Assembly (NCBI GenBank): GCA_033002965.1
Contig: JAURVB010013184.1
Coordinates: 1 to 64,000, forward strand
DNA from: Piper betle
Taxonomy: Eukaryota; Streptophyta; Magnoliopsida; Piperales; Piperaceae
Direction: 5' to 3'
DNA length: 64,000 nucleotides
Shown: positions 46,908 through 59,408 of the stretch, in pieces
Layout: each line of letters begins with the position of its first letter
Position numbering within the stretch: the first letter of the stretch is position 1
Translations under genes and position numbers: made by a program
The notes under the pieces: model-generated
Seen by the model: the letters and a program-made list of their open reading frames with translations, nothing else
Databases searched by the model: none
Told to the model about the DNA's origin: nothing

Positions 46908-47881
46908 CTCAATGGACAAGGGAGTGGTAGAAGTGCCATAATGGGCTATCACTTTGCCTTCTTTGTCAACTAAGAACTTGGTGAAGTTCCATTTGATTCT
47001 TGTTCAAAAAGACCTGGCTGATTGGCCTTTAGGTATCGGTACACAGGCTGTATCAGGCCCATTCGCACGAACCTATATAAACATGTAACACAACAATCTT
47101 TAAACATGTAAAAATGTTCGATCAAAATGAATGAACGATAAGAAGTTTATCTATTATTGCTAATGTTCTCACCATTTGGAAGTCAGTGTACTCGGCATTG
47201 TATCTTGTCGCTAGAACTGGTTGCATGGGAATGCCAATATCTCAAAATCATAATACGTGGAGCGGCAAATTTAAGTTCATTGAAGTGCATTTACTTCCTC
47301 TTGCTCGCTAATTTGCAATGTCGAAATTCGTATATGTTTATATTTAAACTATGACCGATGAAATTAAGTAATATATGAAAAATAATTGATATAACAGAGC
47401 TAGATGTGGAAGAAATGAAGAAGGAAGCTCGCTTTGTTTTTGTATTTGGTGTAAAGCTTGGGGACCTGGGTGTAGTTGACATCAGTGAAGCCACTTTCGC
47501 AGGAGAAAGCATAGCTAACATTCAATTCCATATAAGAGAAAAGAAGGAGACATAGCACAAGAAAAAGGTAAAGAAATATCAATATTTCCAATTTCAAGAA
47601 CAAATTAAAATGCCAAATTCTTAGCTACCATTTAGAAGCGACGTTGACAAACAGAAGCACTTTTCCACGATAAATGCCGAGGTCAACCTTATTTCCAATA
47701 CTATCATGTACCATGTACAAAACCCAGAAACAAATCCATGGCATGATTCACAAACATTGGAAATTAGAAGCATCACTAGACAATGTGTCAATGAACAAAT
47801 CGTTGCGCAAACCTTCACTTTGTGATCATAGATGGCTTTGTCTTTGAAAGGATTAACGAGAGCCGAGGATGAAGCACCCAT
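46908..47881 (-). pseudogene. GPX: Glutathione peroxidase pseudogene, block B copy
   Basis: Five exons of a plant GPX4/5-like gene read on the minus strand: exon 1 47881-47813 (MGASSS..., ends YDHKVK), exon 2 47705-47629 ([20 protein letters not shown]), exon 3 47493-47433 (GFTDVNYTQ, KLYTKYKNK), exon 4 47249-47173 (DFEILAFPCNQF), exon 5 47072-46908 ([34 protein letters not shown] before a GT donor). The catalytic Cys is split between exons 2 and 3 (TG/T) and is still present. Lesions: exon 2 acceptor lacks AG, exon 3 has a GC donor, TAG at 47211-47213 in exon 4, a 43-bp deletion in exon 4, a 2-bp loss at about 47046 and a 1-bp loss at about 47004 in exon 5. The last exon (KDIKK...) was not found. 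A functional GPX would reduce lipid peroxides, using thioredoxin in plants. Confidence 0.88.
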
Positions 47882-47889
47882 TGTTCCAT

Positions 47890-48742
47890 GTTGTATATGC
47901 TAATTCTTGGTTAATATGAAACAAGTTGGTCTTTTGTTTATCTTTCTCTTTTTCTTGCTATTCTTGGATAATAACATGGGTTCAAGTTTAGTAATAGTAA
48001 GAACAGGAATGGGAAGGAGAGGAACTCGAGTGAGATGGATGGACTCGTTTCACAATGCTGCCAATACATTGTTAAAGCTGTCAATTTATTCTTGCAGTTG
48101 TGCCATTCCAACAATGCTTGAAATTGATTTTGTATGAGAGGAGTTCCATGCTTTTCTCTATGCTCATGCTGTTATCAACCAAAGAATACAAGCGCAACCA
48201 TACACACAAGACACAAGGGGCACCACTCCACACACATCTTGATTTCACTGTCTATCCTCTTCGAATTTTTATCTACTTGTTCATGAGATTTTAAAAATAA
48301 CATTGGTTGTAAGACCCAACAGCCGATCAATTATTCCCTTAATTATTACATTAATCCACTTTTTAGAAACAAATAATAACATACTGTGACGGCCCTGGAA
48401 AGTTCTCGGAGTTGTCACTCAAAACTTTGTTTGCAATAGGTAACATAAGCATGAACTAGAGCTGATCTGGAACCTGCAACGAGAGCATTGTGAGCATTCT
48501 GGGCACACCATATTCTACTATTTTTTTTAGACGGTTTTTGCTTGTTCTCATGACGTTTTGGCCTTTTCTCAGGTGTGATTTGTTATAGCCTCACAACGTG
48601 TAAGTTAAATTACAAATTTAAAAGCTATAAAAGATAAGCAGATCTTATCTAGCAATAAACCCAAATGTAGAAAACATATATACACAAAAATGATAAACAT
48701 AGCATCAACAAATGATAAACGTGCAAAATTGATAAAGTCTAT
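47890..48742. other. Former 5' flank of the GPX pseudogene, block B
   Basis: Nearly identical to 61530-62380 in block C (for example gttctcggagttgtcac at about 48402 and 62041). No gene. It ends at the putative LTR boundary tgtaacacctcg (48743). Confidence 0.6.
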
Positions 48743-50003
48743 TGTAACACCTCGTTTGGTAAACACAACCATGAACGGGGAATTACCTAACATACAAACT
48801 CAAACCTTGATAAAAGAGCAAGCTTAGATTACCAATAAAAAATTAAAAAATAGTATAAGACAACATAGTAAACAATAATTATTTATAGGGTAAAAATTAA
48901 ATTTATTTGCATTCTCATAAATATAATATTCAACTAATCACATGATAAATAATAATTATTAAAATCTTATAAGCCTAACCATGCTCTACTGTCATGTAAT
49001 ATAATACCTCAAATCAGAATCTAAAATAAAGCAATAAAAGTCCACTAAGAAAGATAATCAATAGTATATCCACGGGAGCTCCATCTATCCCCGCTAAAGC
49101 TCTCGTCCCAAGATAGCTTAACTTGCATAGGCAATTTTGCATTAGGTTAAAACTATCAAGTTAGTAAAACCACAAAAATAATTTAAACAACACAATAAAT
49201 GTATGAGTTTACGTTTAACCCCTATTATATAAGAGTGACCACTCTGTCAAAAATAATTTACCATCTATGAGCCCTTTCTCGTAAAAGACACTAAACCTAT
49301 GTCCTCACCTAGACTCTGGCCTCTTAGATTCCATCCTTTACCCGGCTAATAAATAGCAACTATTGTTCATTTAACATCATAAAAATTATACTTACCTAAA
49401 TCCTTCGATGTTATTCTTCACCCTTGACTAGTTCTCAAACAAGACCTAAACAGCACCAAGCATGCATATCATGTACTCATATGAATGCGTACCAAACAAG
49501 AAAATAATGATATGTCATGCCCGGATATCAACACAATAACATCATCAAATAATCATAATTGAAGCATTAAACATCATTAAATATTTAAATTAATAACATT
49601 TATAACTGCTTGAATGCCGCACGCCGAATGCCGAATGCCAAATGCTCGAGCCAATTTGTTTCATGGCGCTTGGACTGCTAGTTTTTTGGGAACATATTTT
49701 TCACCAGCAAACTGAAAGATGAACGGTAGAGCAATTAGATTCCCGGCACTCGGGTGTTTGCCACTTTTTAAAACATTCAAATTTTCATGAATTTTTTTTC
49801 GTGCATTCGCCATGAAGATTGATTCTTTTTTGACCTATCAAATTCATATGATTATTCTAACAATTATTTACAATTCTACCATTAAAGTATTAAATTTCAA
49901 AATTTTACAACATAAAATCTACAAATCATACATTTTAATCAGTCTAACTTGAAAAAATCATCAAATTATTGTTCCTAAAATTATTTACTGATTTGATCGC
50001 ACA
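48743..50003 (-). mobile_element. Putative 3' LTR of the gypsy fragment, block B
   Basis: On the minus strand the segment lies directly downstream of the chromodomain end. It starts TGTGCGATC (50003) and ends GAGGTGTTACA (48743), the TG...CA form expected of an LTR. No second LTR is in the block because the 5' half of the element is missing. Boundaries are inference. Confidence 0.45.
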
Positions 50004-52262
50004 AAAATAAGCTCATGCATTATAGAAAATTCTAGAAATCAGATCTATGCTTATAATATCATGAGAGTTCTTATATATTTTATCATAATTCATACACAAG
50101 AACTCAAATCTGAATTTTCAACTCCGAAAATAAATGGAAATAGTAAATTATGGGAACAAAAATTACTTCAAGTTTGTTCTTCAATCAATTTGGGATATTC
50201 TTTTCGCATTTCATCTTCTTTTTTCCAAGAAGTTTCTTCAACATCTCGATTATTCAAAAGTAATTTTACTAGTGGCACTCTTGTCATCCTCAATATTTTA
50301 TCTCGCTTGTCTAGTATATTCAATGGTTTATCCTCATAAGTGGCACGTGGTTGTATATTCAATGGTTTATTACACACTTCTTGACCTTAGATACGTGAAA
50401 GGCATTGTGCACTTTAAGCCAATTCAAAAGCCAAATCACTTGACCCCTGAAATTATATCAAATGTTCATATATATCTTACCTTTTAACTTCCCTGTATTC
50501 GGTTTATCCCACATCAATCGTGGATGATGTTGGTGAGTTATATATAGGCTAATAGGAAAGCCTTATTCTATGAACTAGCTTTTGTATTAAGAGAGACTCG
50601 TGACACCTATTGCAAATTTTTTTGTGGCCCATAGGGCCAATAGTGGTATCAAAGCTAAGTTGGATTTGGTATTTATGTACGCCGATTGTAGGAGTTTCCT
50701 TTGGAGATTCAAGGAGTTTGGATTTGGTATTTACGTATGCCGATTATAGGAGTTTCTTTCGGGGATTTAAGGGGAGTTTCGGATTTTCCTTTGGAGATTT
50801 AAGGTGAGTTTGTTAGGCGACGATATGATGATTTGTGATATGTGATATGATGATGTTTAAGTTCCGTCTAATGAAGTGGGCAAGGTGATGACATGATGAT
50901 TTGTGATATGTGATATGATGATATGTAAATTCCATCTAATAAAGTGGAGATTGCCAGACGATGATTGTTTCGGGGTCCCCCGATGTGTGAACCACATCGG
51001 TCGTGGATGACATTCGTGAGTTGTATATAGACTAATAGAAAAGCCTTATTCCCTGAGCTAACTTTTTAATTAAGAGAGGCATGTGACACTTAGTGCAAGT
51101 CCCTTTTAGGGACCCAAAGGGCTAAGACCCTATAAATCCAAATTTAACCGAACCCTCGACATAACTCTTTTGTTTATCATAAACTACCTTGATTCTTTGC
51201 TTAATGGCATTCACCTTCTTTGATGTTTTTTACAATAATTGTGGACAAACTATCACCGACTATCACTACAGCTAGTAAACCAACTATCACTACATCTGGT
51301 AAGTCTAGCTAGTATGTAAGTGATCTACATGGTCTTTCATATAAAGCTTCAAAAGGAGTAATTTCTATACTTATTTGATAAAAGTTATTATAAGAGAATT
51401 CCACAAGATGTACATGTTACTCTCAATCACCTCTCCAATCTACAACACAAGATAGAATTAATTCTTCCATGCTTTATATTGCGCTTTCACTTTAACCATT
51501 GATCTGAGGGTGATAACTTACACTAAGTTTTATTTATGTTATCATTGTTTGCTAAAAAACTCTCCATGAATGAGAACTAAACAATTGATCTCTATAAGAC
51601 ACATTTTCCTTTAAAATTTCATGGTACCTACTTATGTTGTCTATATACAATTCAGCAAATTGTTCAACTATCCCGTAACTTTGACAAGAATAAAATATGC
51701 TGATTTCATTAACTGGTCAACCACAACACATATAAAATCATTCATCCTCTTTGAAGTCCTAACACGAAGTCACAAAAAACAATCTCACTTCCAATCAGGT
51801 ACAGAAAGTGGTTTCAATAAGCCACTAAGCGATTGATGTTCAGATTTAACTTGTTGACATGTCAAACATTTAGACACAAAATCTGTCACATCTCTTTTCA
51901 TATCTATCAACAAATAAATATGTTTTATATCCTGGTACATCTTTATCATTCATGGGTGAATTGAGAATTTAGATCAATGTGCTTCTTCTAATATTAATTT
52001 CCTCAATTTTTTATTCGTAGGAATATATAATCTACCTCAAAATATTGCCACACCTTATTCATACACTTTAATATCAGTTGATTTCTTTATAAATTCTACC
52101 AATTGTTTATCATCAATTTGAGCCACCTTCACTTGTTCTACCAAATTATTTGATATTACAAGATTCATCAACAGCCCGATATGAAACAAAACATGATTAA
52201 CTGCAATCAATTCTTCCAACATATCCCACAATCTTGCAAGTTGCTAATGAGGAGATTGTCTT
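50004..52262 (-). pseudogene. Ty3/gypsy integrase + chromodomain fragment, block B, split by a TRIM
   Basis: Homologous to 35087-36803. The chromodomain is clearest here (50377-50168, with YEDKPLNILDKRDKILR, RVPLVKLLLNNRDVEETSW and DEMRKEYPKLIEE), which places the element in the chromovirus (Tekay/Del-type) branch. Integrase core pieces lie at about 51840-51540 and the upstream region at 52200-51840, with many stops. A TRIM (50494-51127) interrupts it between the chromodomain and the integrase C-terminus. The fragment ends at the same place as in block A, at the junction with block C. Confidence 0.82.
50494..51127 (+). mobile_element. TRIM (terminal-repeat retrotransposon in miniature)
   Basis: Two short direct terminal repeats of about 145-150 bp (50494-50643 and 50984-51127) share CCCACATC/ACCACATC, CGTGGATGA, GTGAGTT, AAGCCTTATT and TTAAGAGAG. 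TGGTATCAAAGC (50644-50655) follows the first and matches the initiator-Met primer-binding site at 11 of 12 bases. A polypurine-like stretch lies before the second. The interior has internal repeats (tttgtgatatgtgatatgatg twice; ttggatttggtatttangta twice) and no coding. Block A has the uninterrupted site (cttccctatagatc, about 35576), so it is an insertion; the duplicated target is about ccct(a/g). Confidence 0.82.
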
Positions 52263-54415
52263 TACTTCCACTTGTTATGTATGACAGACCGATAAAAATA
52301 GCCGGTCGGAGTATTTTTTTATTTTTCTTTTTTAAATTAATTTTCATATTTTATTCTTTATTTAATGGTAGGACATATATTAAATATCAGCACGGAACGG
52401 AGTCAACATGATTTGTGAGTATAAACATGGGTACGTTTATGCATTCTTGTGCATAGGATTTTTTGTCCGTGTAGTAAAAACCTTGTCTCTAAGAAATCTT
52501 TGCTGTCTGTTTGATATGAAGTTTTATAACTATTTTATTATGTACAAGTCTGGATATTGCTGTTTGTTTGTATGCTTTGCATGTGGGTCTTCTTACAGTT
52601 GGAATCTAATGCTTGAGTGGAAGGGCATATAAATATAAAATATCAGGAGCAATGATGTGTTCATAACCTCATATTTCTTACAAATTTGTCCAGTAAGATC
52701 CTTTCTTTCGGGTTTGGAATTTTCAGTTGTAAGTTGCATTGTATAAATTAGATAAGATGTTGTGCCATGTACAGCCTATGTAAGAGGTATGTTTCAATTT
52801 TATATATAGACCTTCATTAAATAATGTAATAGGTTATAATAATCTTATATCTAGAGACTTCAATTTTAAAAATAAATTTTAATTAATTTGATATAAATAC
52901 TATAAAAATTTGATTTATTTTTTTATTTTCTTGTATTTTAATTATAGTTTTAGAACTCACTTTTTCACCAAAAACTCCTCAAGTCAACTCCACTCCATAG
53001 CTTGCCGGCCAAACTCCATGGATGAATCCATGGTGACTGATTTTATAATTAATTCCTCGAGTCAAGTCATAAATGTTATCAAAATATTTTATCTTTTTTT
53101 AGATTAGCTAAATCACTATGTTAAAGTAGTGCAAAATATGTAGTTTTCGATATCAAGTGTCAAAGATCAAAACATACTAATTTCATATAACTATTTATTT
53201 ACATAATTTAAAATTAAATATAAATGACTGAGTCATTTTGGAGTCGACTCCACTCCACAGCATGTCGAATCAAGTCCGAATTTGGAGCTTTTAAACTATG
53301 ATTTTAAATAGTTTGGACTTTTCATCAGAATGCGAATTTTGATTTCCTTCCATTAAATTTTTATTAATAAGAATAGACCATAAAAAATTTCAAATGCTTG
53401 CATTTTGACAATGGTAACATTTATCCCATGTGTAATTTTACAAGCTCTTTCCATCATCTTTTGGATCATAGATTTTTCATGTTAGGTTTAAAGATTTATT
53501 GCTACTTGGAAGTTTTTCAAAGAGTGTGAAGGAAAAGGAAATGAAAGGGGGCATATATATGTATATTACAATATTTTCAACTTTACTTTCAGTTTTTAAC
53601 AATAATTAACTTGAATTTTTTAGAATAACTTTTCATATCCTTTCTTCATATTTCATAATTGGGTTCCTCCATGTTTAGAACCCTAACAACAAACATCTTA
53701 TCATCTTATCACCTTTTTGTGGCAATTTTTATGGCTAAACCATCTAACTGCCCCTTTCTAATGATAGAGAAACTATTCAATTTTCATTCCCACCAACTCG
53801 CTCTCTCAGTTTGAGACAAAAAATTCAGTGTAACCCTTTGTTGTCTCCTTACCGCTCAAAAAGTATGTTCTTAATTTCTTCCATTAATGGTTTGAAAACT
53901 TTTTATTTCATTAAACAGTGGATTTAAAAAGTCAATCTTGAGTTAGAGGGCATGGATCCTGAATTAGGATCTATATAAATACAAATGATAAATTTTAGAC
54001 GCGTTATTTGACACAAACCAACCTCCTTTATCCGGATTTGGGACCGACGGTGTAGAAGCATTGACAGATTTGGCACGAACTCTTCAATTAGCCACATAAA
54101 AATAGTAGACTTCTTAATCTTAAAAACGTGAACTGACAACCAATATATCATGAGCATCTCACAACATTAACATGCATGCTAAGATACACACATAAACACA
54201 ACACAAAAACAAAATCCAAAAGAAACTACCATGGCAGTATTAACATAGTAGTTTGTTGAGATCAGGTAGCGTCGGTGCAGGCTCTTGGAACAGCAAAAGT
54301 TGCAAAATGAACAGCTCATAAACTAATACGGTATTTATACATGTATTACTCCATGGTCTAATGCTTTCCATCCTCGCACTTTTATTTCCTCAACTGTTCT
54401 ACAAAACTCTATTGA

Positions 54416-54760
54416 TCAATGTGGAAGTTCCACAACTTCTTGAAGGCCTGTTCTCCACACAACTAAAAGAGCCAGGTGAAGATTGTGACAGTGTTGATCA
54501 ACATAGCCGACATTGACATCAGACCTTGCAACAGCATTAGCAAAGGCTATCATATGTTGTAAGCTTTCTACCTTCAATATCAGTCTTGCCAACAAATGAG
54601 GAGGACAGTGCACCTCCATATGATGTAAAGCCTTGCCCTCCTCTCCTTTGCTATCTTCGAACTCCGCTGCCCTGGCCGGAGCTTCACTATGCTTCTCGGC
54701 GCCGACAACAGCTGTAAAGCCATGGTGATGGATGACAATAAAATGAACTACGAAACGAAT
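54416..54760 (-). other. Block C copy of the unknown minus-strand frame (open)
   Basis: Keeps the frame of the block A copy (HHMEVHCPPHLLARLILK, DVNVGYVDQHCHNLHLALL), with in-frame insertions of one codon (His) and two codons (Val-Asn) relative to A. It reads on further to ELPH because the A stop is absent. No family recognised. Confidence 0.35.
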
Positions 54761-56274
54761 CGATCAATTTTGGGAAGGGACGGTGCTATGAACAAGCTCT
54801 TTGAAAATGGAGCATGTTACTTATAGGAGAAATGAGTGGCGTTTGACACTAAGAATAATTTTGTAGGCCCTGTTGTGAACGTTGTTGTTGTATAACTAAT
54901 AATTGGCGCTGCTTAACTGTAAATACTTTTTCGTTAATAATAATATTGAAATGAGAACAACTTTGAAAATTTGCCATCCAATTAAATTGCATGGTTGTGG
55001 TTTTTTTCGTATAAACAAATTGCCCTCATCGTATAATCATCCTTATAATCTAATGAATGATATTAAATTTAGCCTATATAAGAATATTAGTTAAAATTGA
55101 TACTGATTATTCTTGCGATAATATATATAATGCTATTAAGAATAGTCTTCTTCTTTTTTATGAGTATAGACTTGTCGGTGATTTTATAATCCATGTGGAA
55201 AATGTGCAAGCTTAATCGAATGTCATCATTTTTTTATAAATATAACCCTGTAGCTGTGCATTTTTAATTTATACAACTTTAAATATGAATCAATAAAGAA
55301 GTTCTTAGTTTTGGATTGAGTAGTGGTTATAAAAATATGAATCAAAATATGTCTAAACATCCATTTGAATTATGCGTCTATATTTTTTTCAAAATTAGAC
55401 AAATTAATTATTCTTTTAACTCGACTTTAGAATCTATTGCCTTATTTTTTACTTGAAATAAGATATATAGAAATACCAGCACAAGCTGTTACTAAATATT
55501 TTGAAAATTAAAAGACAACCACAAATAAACACACTTAGTTAGTAATTCAGAAAGGCCTGACTATTTGTAAGTTGGAATTCTACTACCTAATTAACATAAA
55601 AATGGAATGGTGTACAAATCATCTTAAAAAATATCCCTTTTTTTTACTTATGGAAAACGTTGCAACCTGCATGCCTACTTAATTATAATTACCGTCACCT
55701 ACTTCAAATTGTTTAACAATATTTAAACACGGCACATTGTCACTATATTAGTAAACTAAAATTGCAATCTGCACACACAAAAAGATAAACGATTTTCGTT
55801 GACATGGAGGCAGGCTTGCGGCAATTAAGGGACCTGGATGGAGACCAAGATAGAGTAGTGAAATATGATGTAAACTGATGAGCTGACTTGCTTCTTGTTC
55901 CAAAGACTGAGGTGCCCATATGAAGAGGAAGGGTCATCAAGATTGCAACTTTCGCGCGTCATTGCTGCTATTTCGCCATGTCCACAACTATAACATATCT
56001 TTTAAGGTAGAATCAATGACAGGAGTGGAAGTGCGTCTACAGGCTTGTTAGGGAGAACTGGACATTGGCAAGAATCTGGGAGACAAGCAACCACACTTGA
56101 TCTCTTTAGCAGTGATCTAGTATGTAGGAAACTAGATTGGAGTGCACGAATGTCTCAAATAATATCCTTCCTACTCAGGCCGGTCGGCCTAATATTTGTG
56201 GTCACTAAAAATCAAACTCACTCATTAAAATATTCTTTTGAATATTATACGTTTTTTTGGTATGGTGTTTCCGT

Positions 56275-56387
56275 TACGAGCATTTTAAGAAAAAAACGGA
56301 GAATGTTTTTTAATATTATCAGGTGGTGGTAGAATTAAAATTATTTGTCAAATTTTTTTTATTATAATGACAAAATTGCCAATGCTT

Positions 56388-56432
<45 letters not shown>

Positions 56433-56830
56433 TATTCTTCATCGGCCGGCTGGCCAGGTTCACTTTCAAATGCCAAGGTGGCCAAATCCCAACTGCCCAG
56501 GCCGAATGAAAGACAATATCTAGCTAACTCAGACAAGGGTAGCCTAGATCTACGCCCCAACCCAGTGTGGGGATGAGGCCACACTCGGCCTTGGGCAGCC
56601 TATTTTGGCCACCATAAGTTAAGAGGTGGCTAGCTGATCGCCACTACCTTAATAAATTTAATTTATTTTTTTCAATATTTTAATATTATTTATTTTAATT
56701 TTTAAATGATGGTATTTTTGAAATTTTATATTTTCTAATTTTCCATTAATTATGCTTGATTTTCCAACCATCAGATAATATTAAAAAATTTTATCTAATT
56801 TCTTGAAAAAAAATCTTCCTTCATTATTTT
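56275..56830 (-). mobile_element. GC-rich TIR element 1, block C
   Basis: Same element and orientation as 42240-42740, with the right terminal repeat better preserved (taatattaaaaaattttatc, about 56778-56797). An (AT)n tract interrupts it at 56393-56430; the GC-rich core is 56440-56650. Confidence 0.6.
56393..56430. repeat. (AT)n microsatellite inside TIR element 1
   Basis: About 19 uninterrupted AT units, directly visible. Block B has no such expansion at the same point. Confidence 0.95.
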
Positions 56831-56914
56831 ATTTTTGCATTTTATATATGTTGATACTTGACACTAGAAAGAAATAACTCATCTTGTATGCAAGTGTACA
56901 AAATTTTGAAGGGT

Positions 56915-57530
56915 GTTAACCTTTACTGTTTTTCCTTAGAAAAGGGAGAATATTTTTATATTACTATGAGGTGGGAAAATGAAAGCCCAATTACCATAAA
57001 AGAGAAAAAAATGCAAATTATCCAAAATACTATCATTTAAAAGATTAAAATAAACAATTTAATTAAACCATTTAAAAGTTTTGAAATAAATTTGATTTCA
57101 AAAGGGTGGCCAACGGTTGCCCCTTCTCTTGGGGCAACCAAAGCCGGCCGCCCTGAGGCCTAACCGCCTTTGGGCATGCCTCAAGCAGCCAAAGCCGGTC
57201 CCCGAGGCCTCGATAGTTGGCTCTCAAATTTGGGGGAACTTGTTGCATAGATGCCAGAGCGACCCAGCTGTCATAGAGCCGGTATGCCAAAGGGTACCTA
57301 TCGACCACCACTTTATATGAAAAAAAACGGCCACAAGGAACCTGATTTGATCGCCCTAGGCCAGTTCTGCCTGGCCACTAATTGTTATTTTTTAAAAAAT
57401 ATGATTATACTTTTTAATTGAGAGAGTAATTTTTCCATTATAATAAAAATTACCCTTTTCTGGTAATTATAATAGATTTTTCCACCATTTGATACTATAA
57501 AAAATACCTTCTTTTAGTAAAAAGCTCCAA
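56915..57530 (+). mobile_element. GC-rich TIR element 2, block C
   Basis: Counterpart of 42805-43400 with both terminal repeats (ccttagaaaagggagaatat on the left; ccttcttttagtaaaaagct on the right) and the GC-rich core at 57105-57370. No coding potential supported. Confidence 0.6.
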
Positions 57531-58988
57531 TCTTTATGTTATTGATGATATATAGCTACAATTAAGTTTTTTGAAATTGAAGTTGTCATCAACAAAATGA
57601 TACGAGTTTTATTTAGCTCAAACATTTCTTATTTGTCCTTGGAATTTTCGTCAAGCCTGATGATGTTTACCATTTTAAAACTTGTTTTTGACCCCAAAGA
57701 CTTTTCTAGTCGATTTTATTCCATGGCTTCTCAAGTCCAACACCATACATAATTCTCTCCTTACAAATTTTATAATTGACACATGAGTCGAATTAAAATA
57801 TTTTACATTTATTTTATTTTAGCTAAATTAGCGTTTTAAAGTAATATATAAGTCATATCTTTATCAATTTTTAGTATCGAAAGAGTAACAAGTGCTAATT
57901 TCACATTATATTTTCTTACTTAATTGAAAAATAATATAAAAGCCTATGCATCAGCTTGGAGTCATGTCTGAATTTCAAGTTTTAAAACAAGAAATTCATC
58001 CATGGATAAATTCCAGTTTGGTTAAGTTCCAGCTAGCTTGATTTGTGGGAAAATTTTGTCTTTTTTCTTTAAGTAGACATTACATTGAAGCCAACTTACC
58101 AACTTAGGTAGACAAGAAAGGTCTTCAGACTGGCATCCACTTGTTTAATGACGTACATGTACACAGTGGTCATGCACGCCACGTGGCTTATGAATGTGGC
58201 ATACCAGACGATATTTTTAAAGGGGGATAACACAATCAATAACTGCTCACTCCACCGCTTTCGAAGTCGTGGGAAATGGATAATCTGTTTTTGCTTTTCC
58301 AATGAGCAAATGTACTCTTTCAATTTACAAACAAAAAAATCTTAAAATTCCAAATAAATACTAGACCATCAAGGCATTTTTACATATATGTTCACAATTA
58401 TTTAATACACATAAATTTATAATAAGAAGATTTAAACTCATTAATTTCTACTTGGCCAAATCGTTATAATTTATTCGAGACAATATTAAATAGCGGACTC
58501 GGCACGTATTTGTGCCAAAAAAAGAAAATTAGAGCTTTAGAATTACTTTTTGACTCTAATAATTCACCGTGTCAACTCCACGTTAACCGAATTTATAATT
58601 GACTCCATGAGTCCCCTTCATTCTCCCTTAGTCAAGTAAAAATAATTTTGAGTATAAATATAAATAAATAAATAAATAAATATTAGTTTAATTAAATAAA
58701 TAATTTAAAATAACATGAATCGTATATTTATCAATTTAATTGTCAAAGTAAGCAATATCTACTAATTTGATATATTATTTCTCTTGCAAGATTAACAAAT
58801 TGATATAAATAACTGCGAGTTAGTTGAGAACCGACTCTACTTTATAACCTACATGAATCAACTCAGAGTCTTGAGTTTTTAAACTAAGGTAAATTTGAAA
58901 AACTAATCTCACATTTAATAAATTCCTCTTAAACACACTAAACTAGTCTTGTAAAGCACCTTACATCCATTTCTTTTTCTAAGTGAAT

Positions 58989-59408
58989 TTACATGAATGA
59001 TACGTACGCATGGTACATGAAATTAGAAGTCATCTCTTGTCCGCTTGCTTGCAATCCAATTCCCACTGTCCCATTCTTGTTGCAGAGCATGCGATCAATT
59101 CGTTTCTGTCGTCGACTGTACCAGGTCATATTAAACTTCTCTAACACCATATCCTTCTCCACATATAGACGTTTGGCAGTTTGCTGATCAGTGCAGGACA
59201 TGAAACTTTTGGAAGACATCCTCGTGCTACACACAAATGGGTGCAACTTCCCAATAGAGGAGGAGAGAAATTTGCGTCCCAAACTCTCGTGCGATTCACG
59301 CGCTAATGTCTTACCAGATCTGTGTCTTATCATCCATCTTATCTTGTTTATTGCCGGCCAGGCGACCATGGGAGCTTCTTTAGCATTTTTGAAGACATCA
59401 ATTCCCAA
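58989..59408 (-). other. Conserved minus-strand open frame, block C copy (unknown protein)
   Basis: 139 codons, containing SGKTLARESHESLGRKFLSS and TDQQTAKRLYVEKDMVLEKF. It shares frame and most residues with the block A copy but starts differently (MGIDVFKNAKEAPMVAWPA). The C-terminal part after Gly-Gln-Glu differs from A. It lies about 1.1 kb beyond the GPX pseudogene on the same strand. Function unknown. Confidence 0.35.

Larger units (their letters stand above)
36804..52262. repeat. Block B of the tandem triplication (about 15.5 kb)
   Basis: Begins with a copy of the DUF21/CBS gene 3' flank directly fused to the truncated integrase of block A, and ends at the same integrase truncation point before block C. 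It is the longest block because it keeps the hAT-like element, both TIR elements, the 44.4-kb hAT-like element, the GPX pseudogene and a TRIM. Confidence 0.85.

Noticed and set aside
47433..47493. Loss of the GPX catalytic cysteine in block B
   Set aside because: A continuous reading suggests Ser, but the Cys codon is split by an intron (TG at 47629-47630, T at 47493), so it is present in B.
53924..54157. 77-codon minus-strand frame (begins MLMIYWLSVHVFKIKK)
   Set aside because: Not conserved as a frame in blocks A or B at the corresponding positions; no motif.
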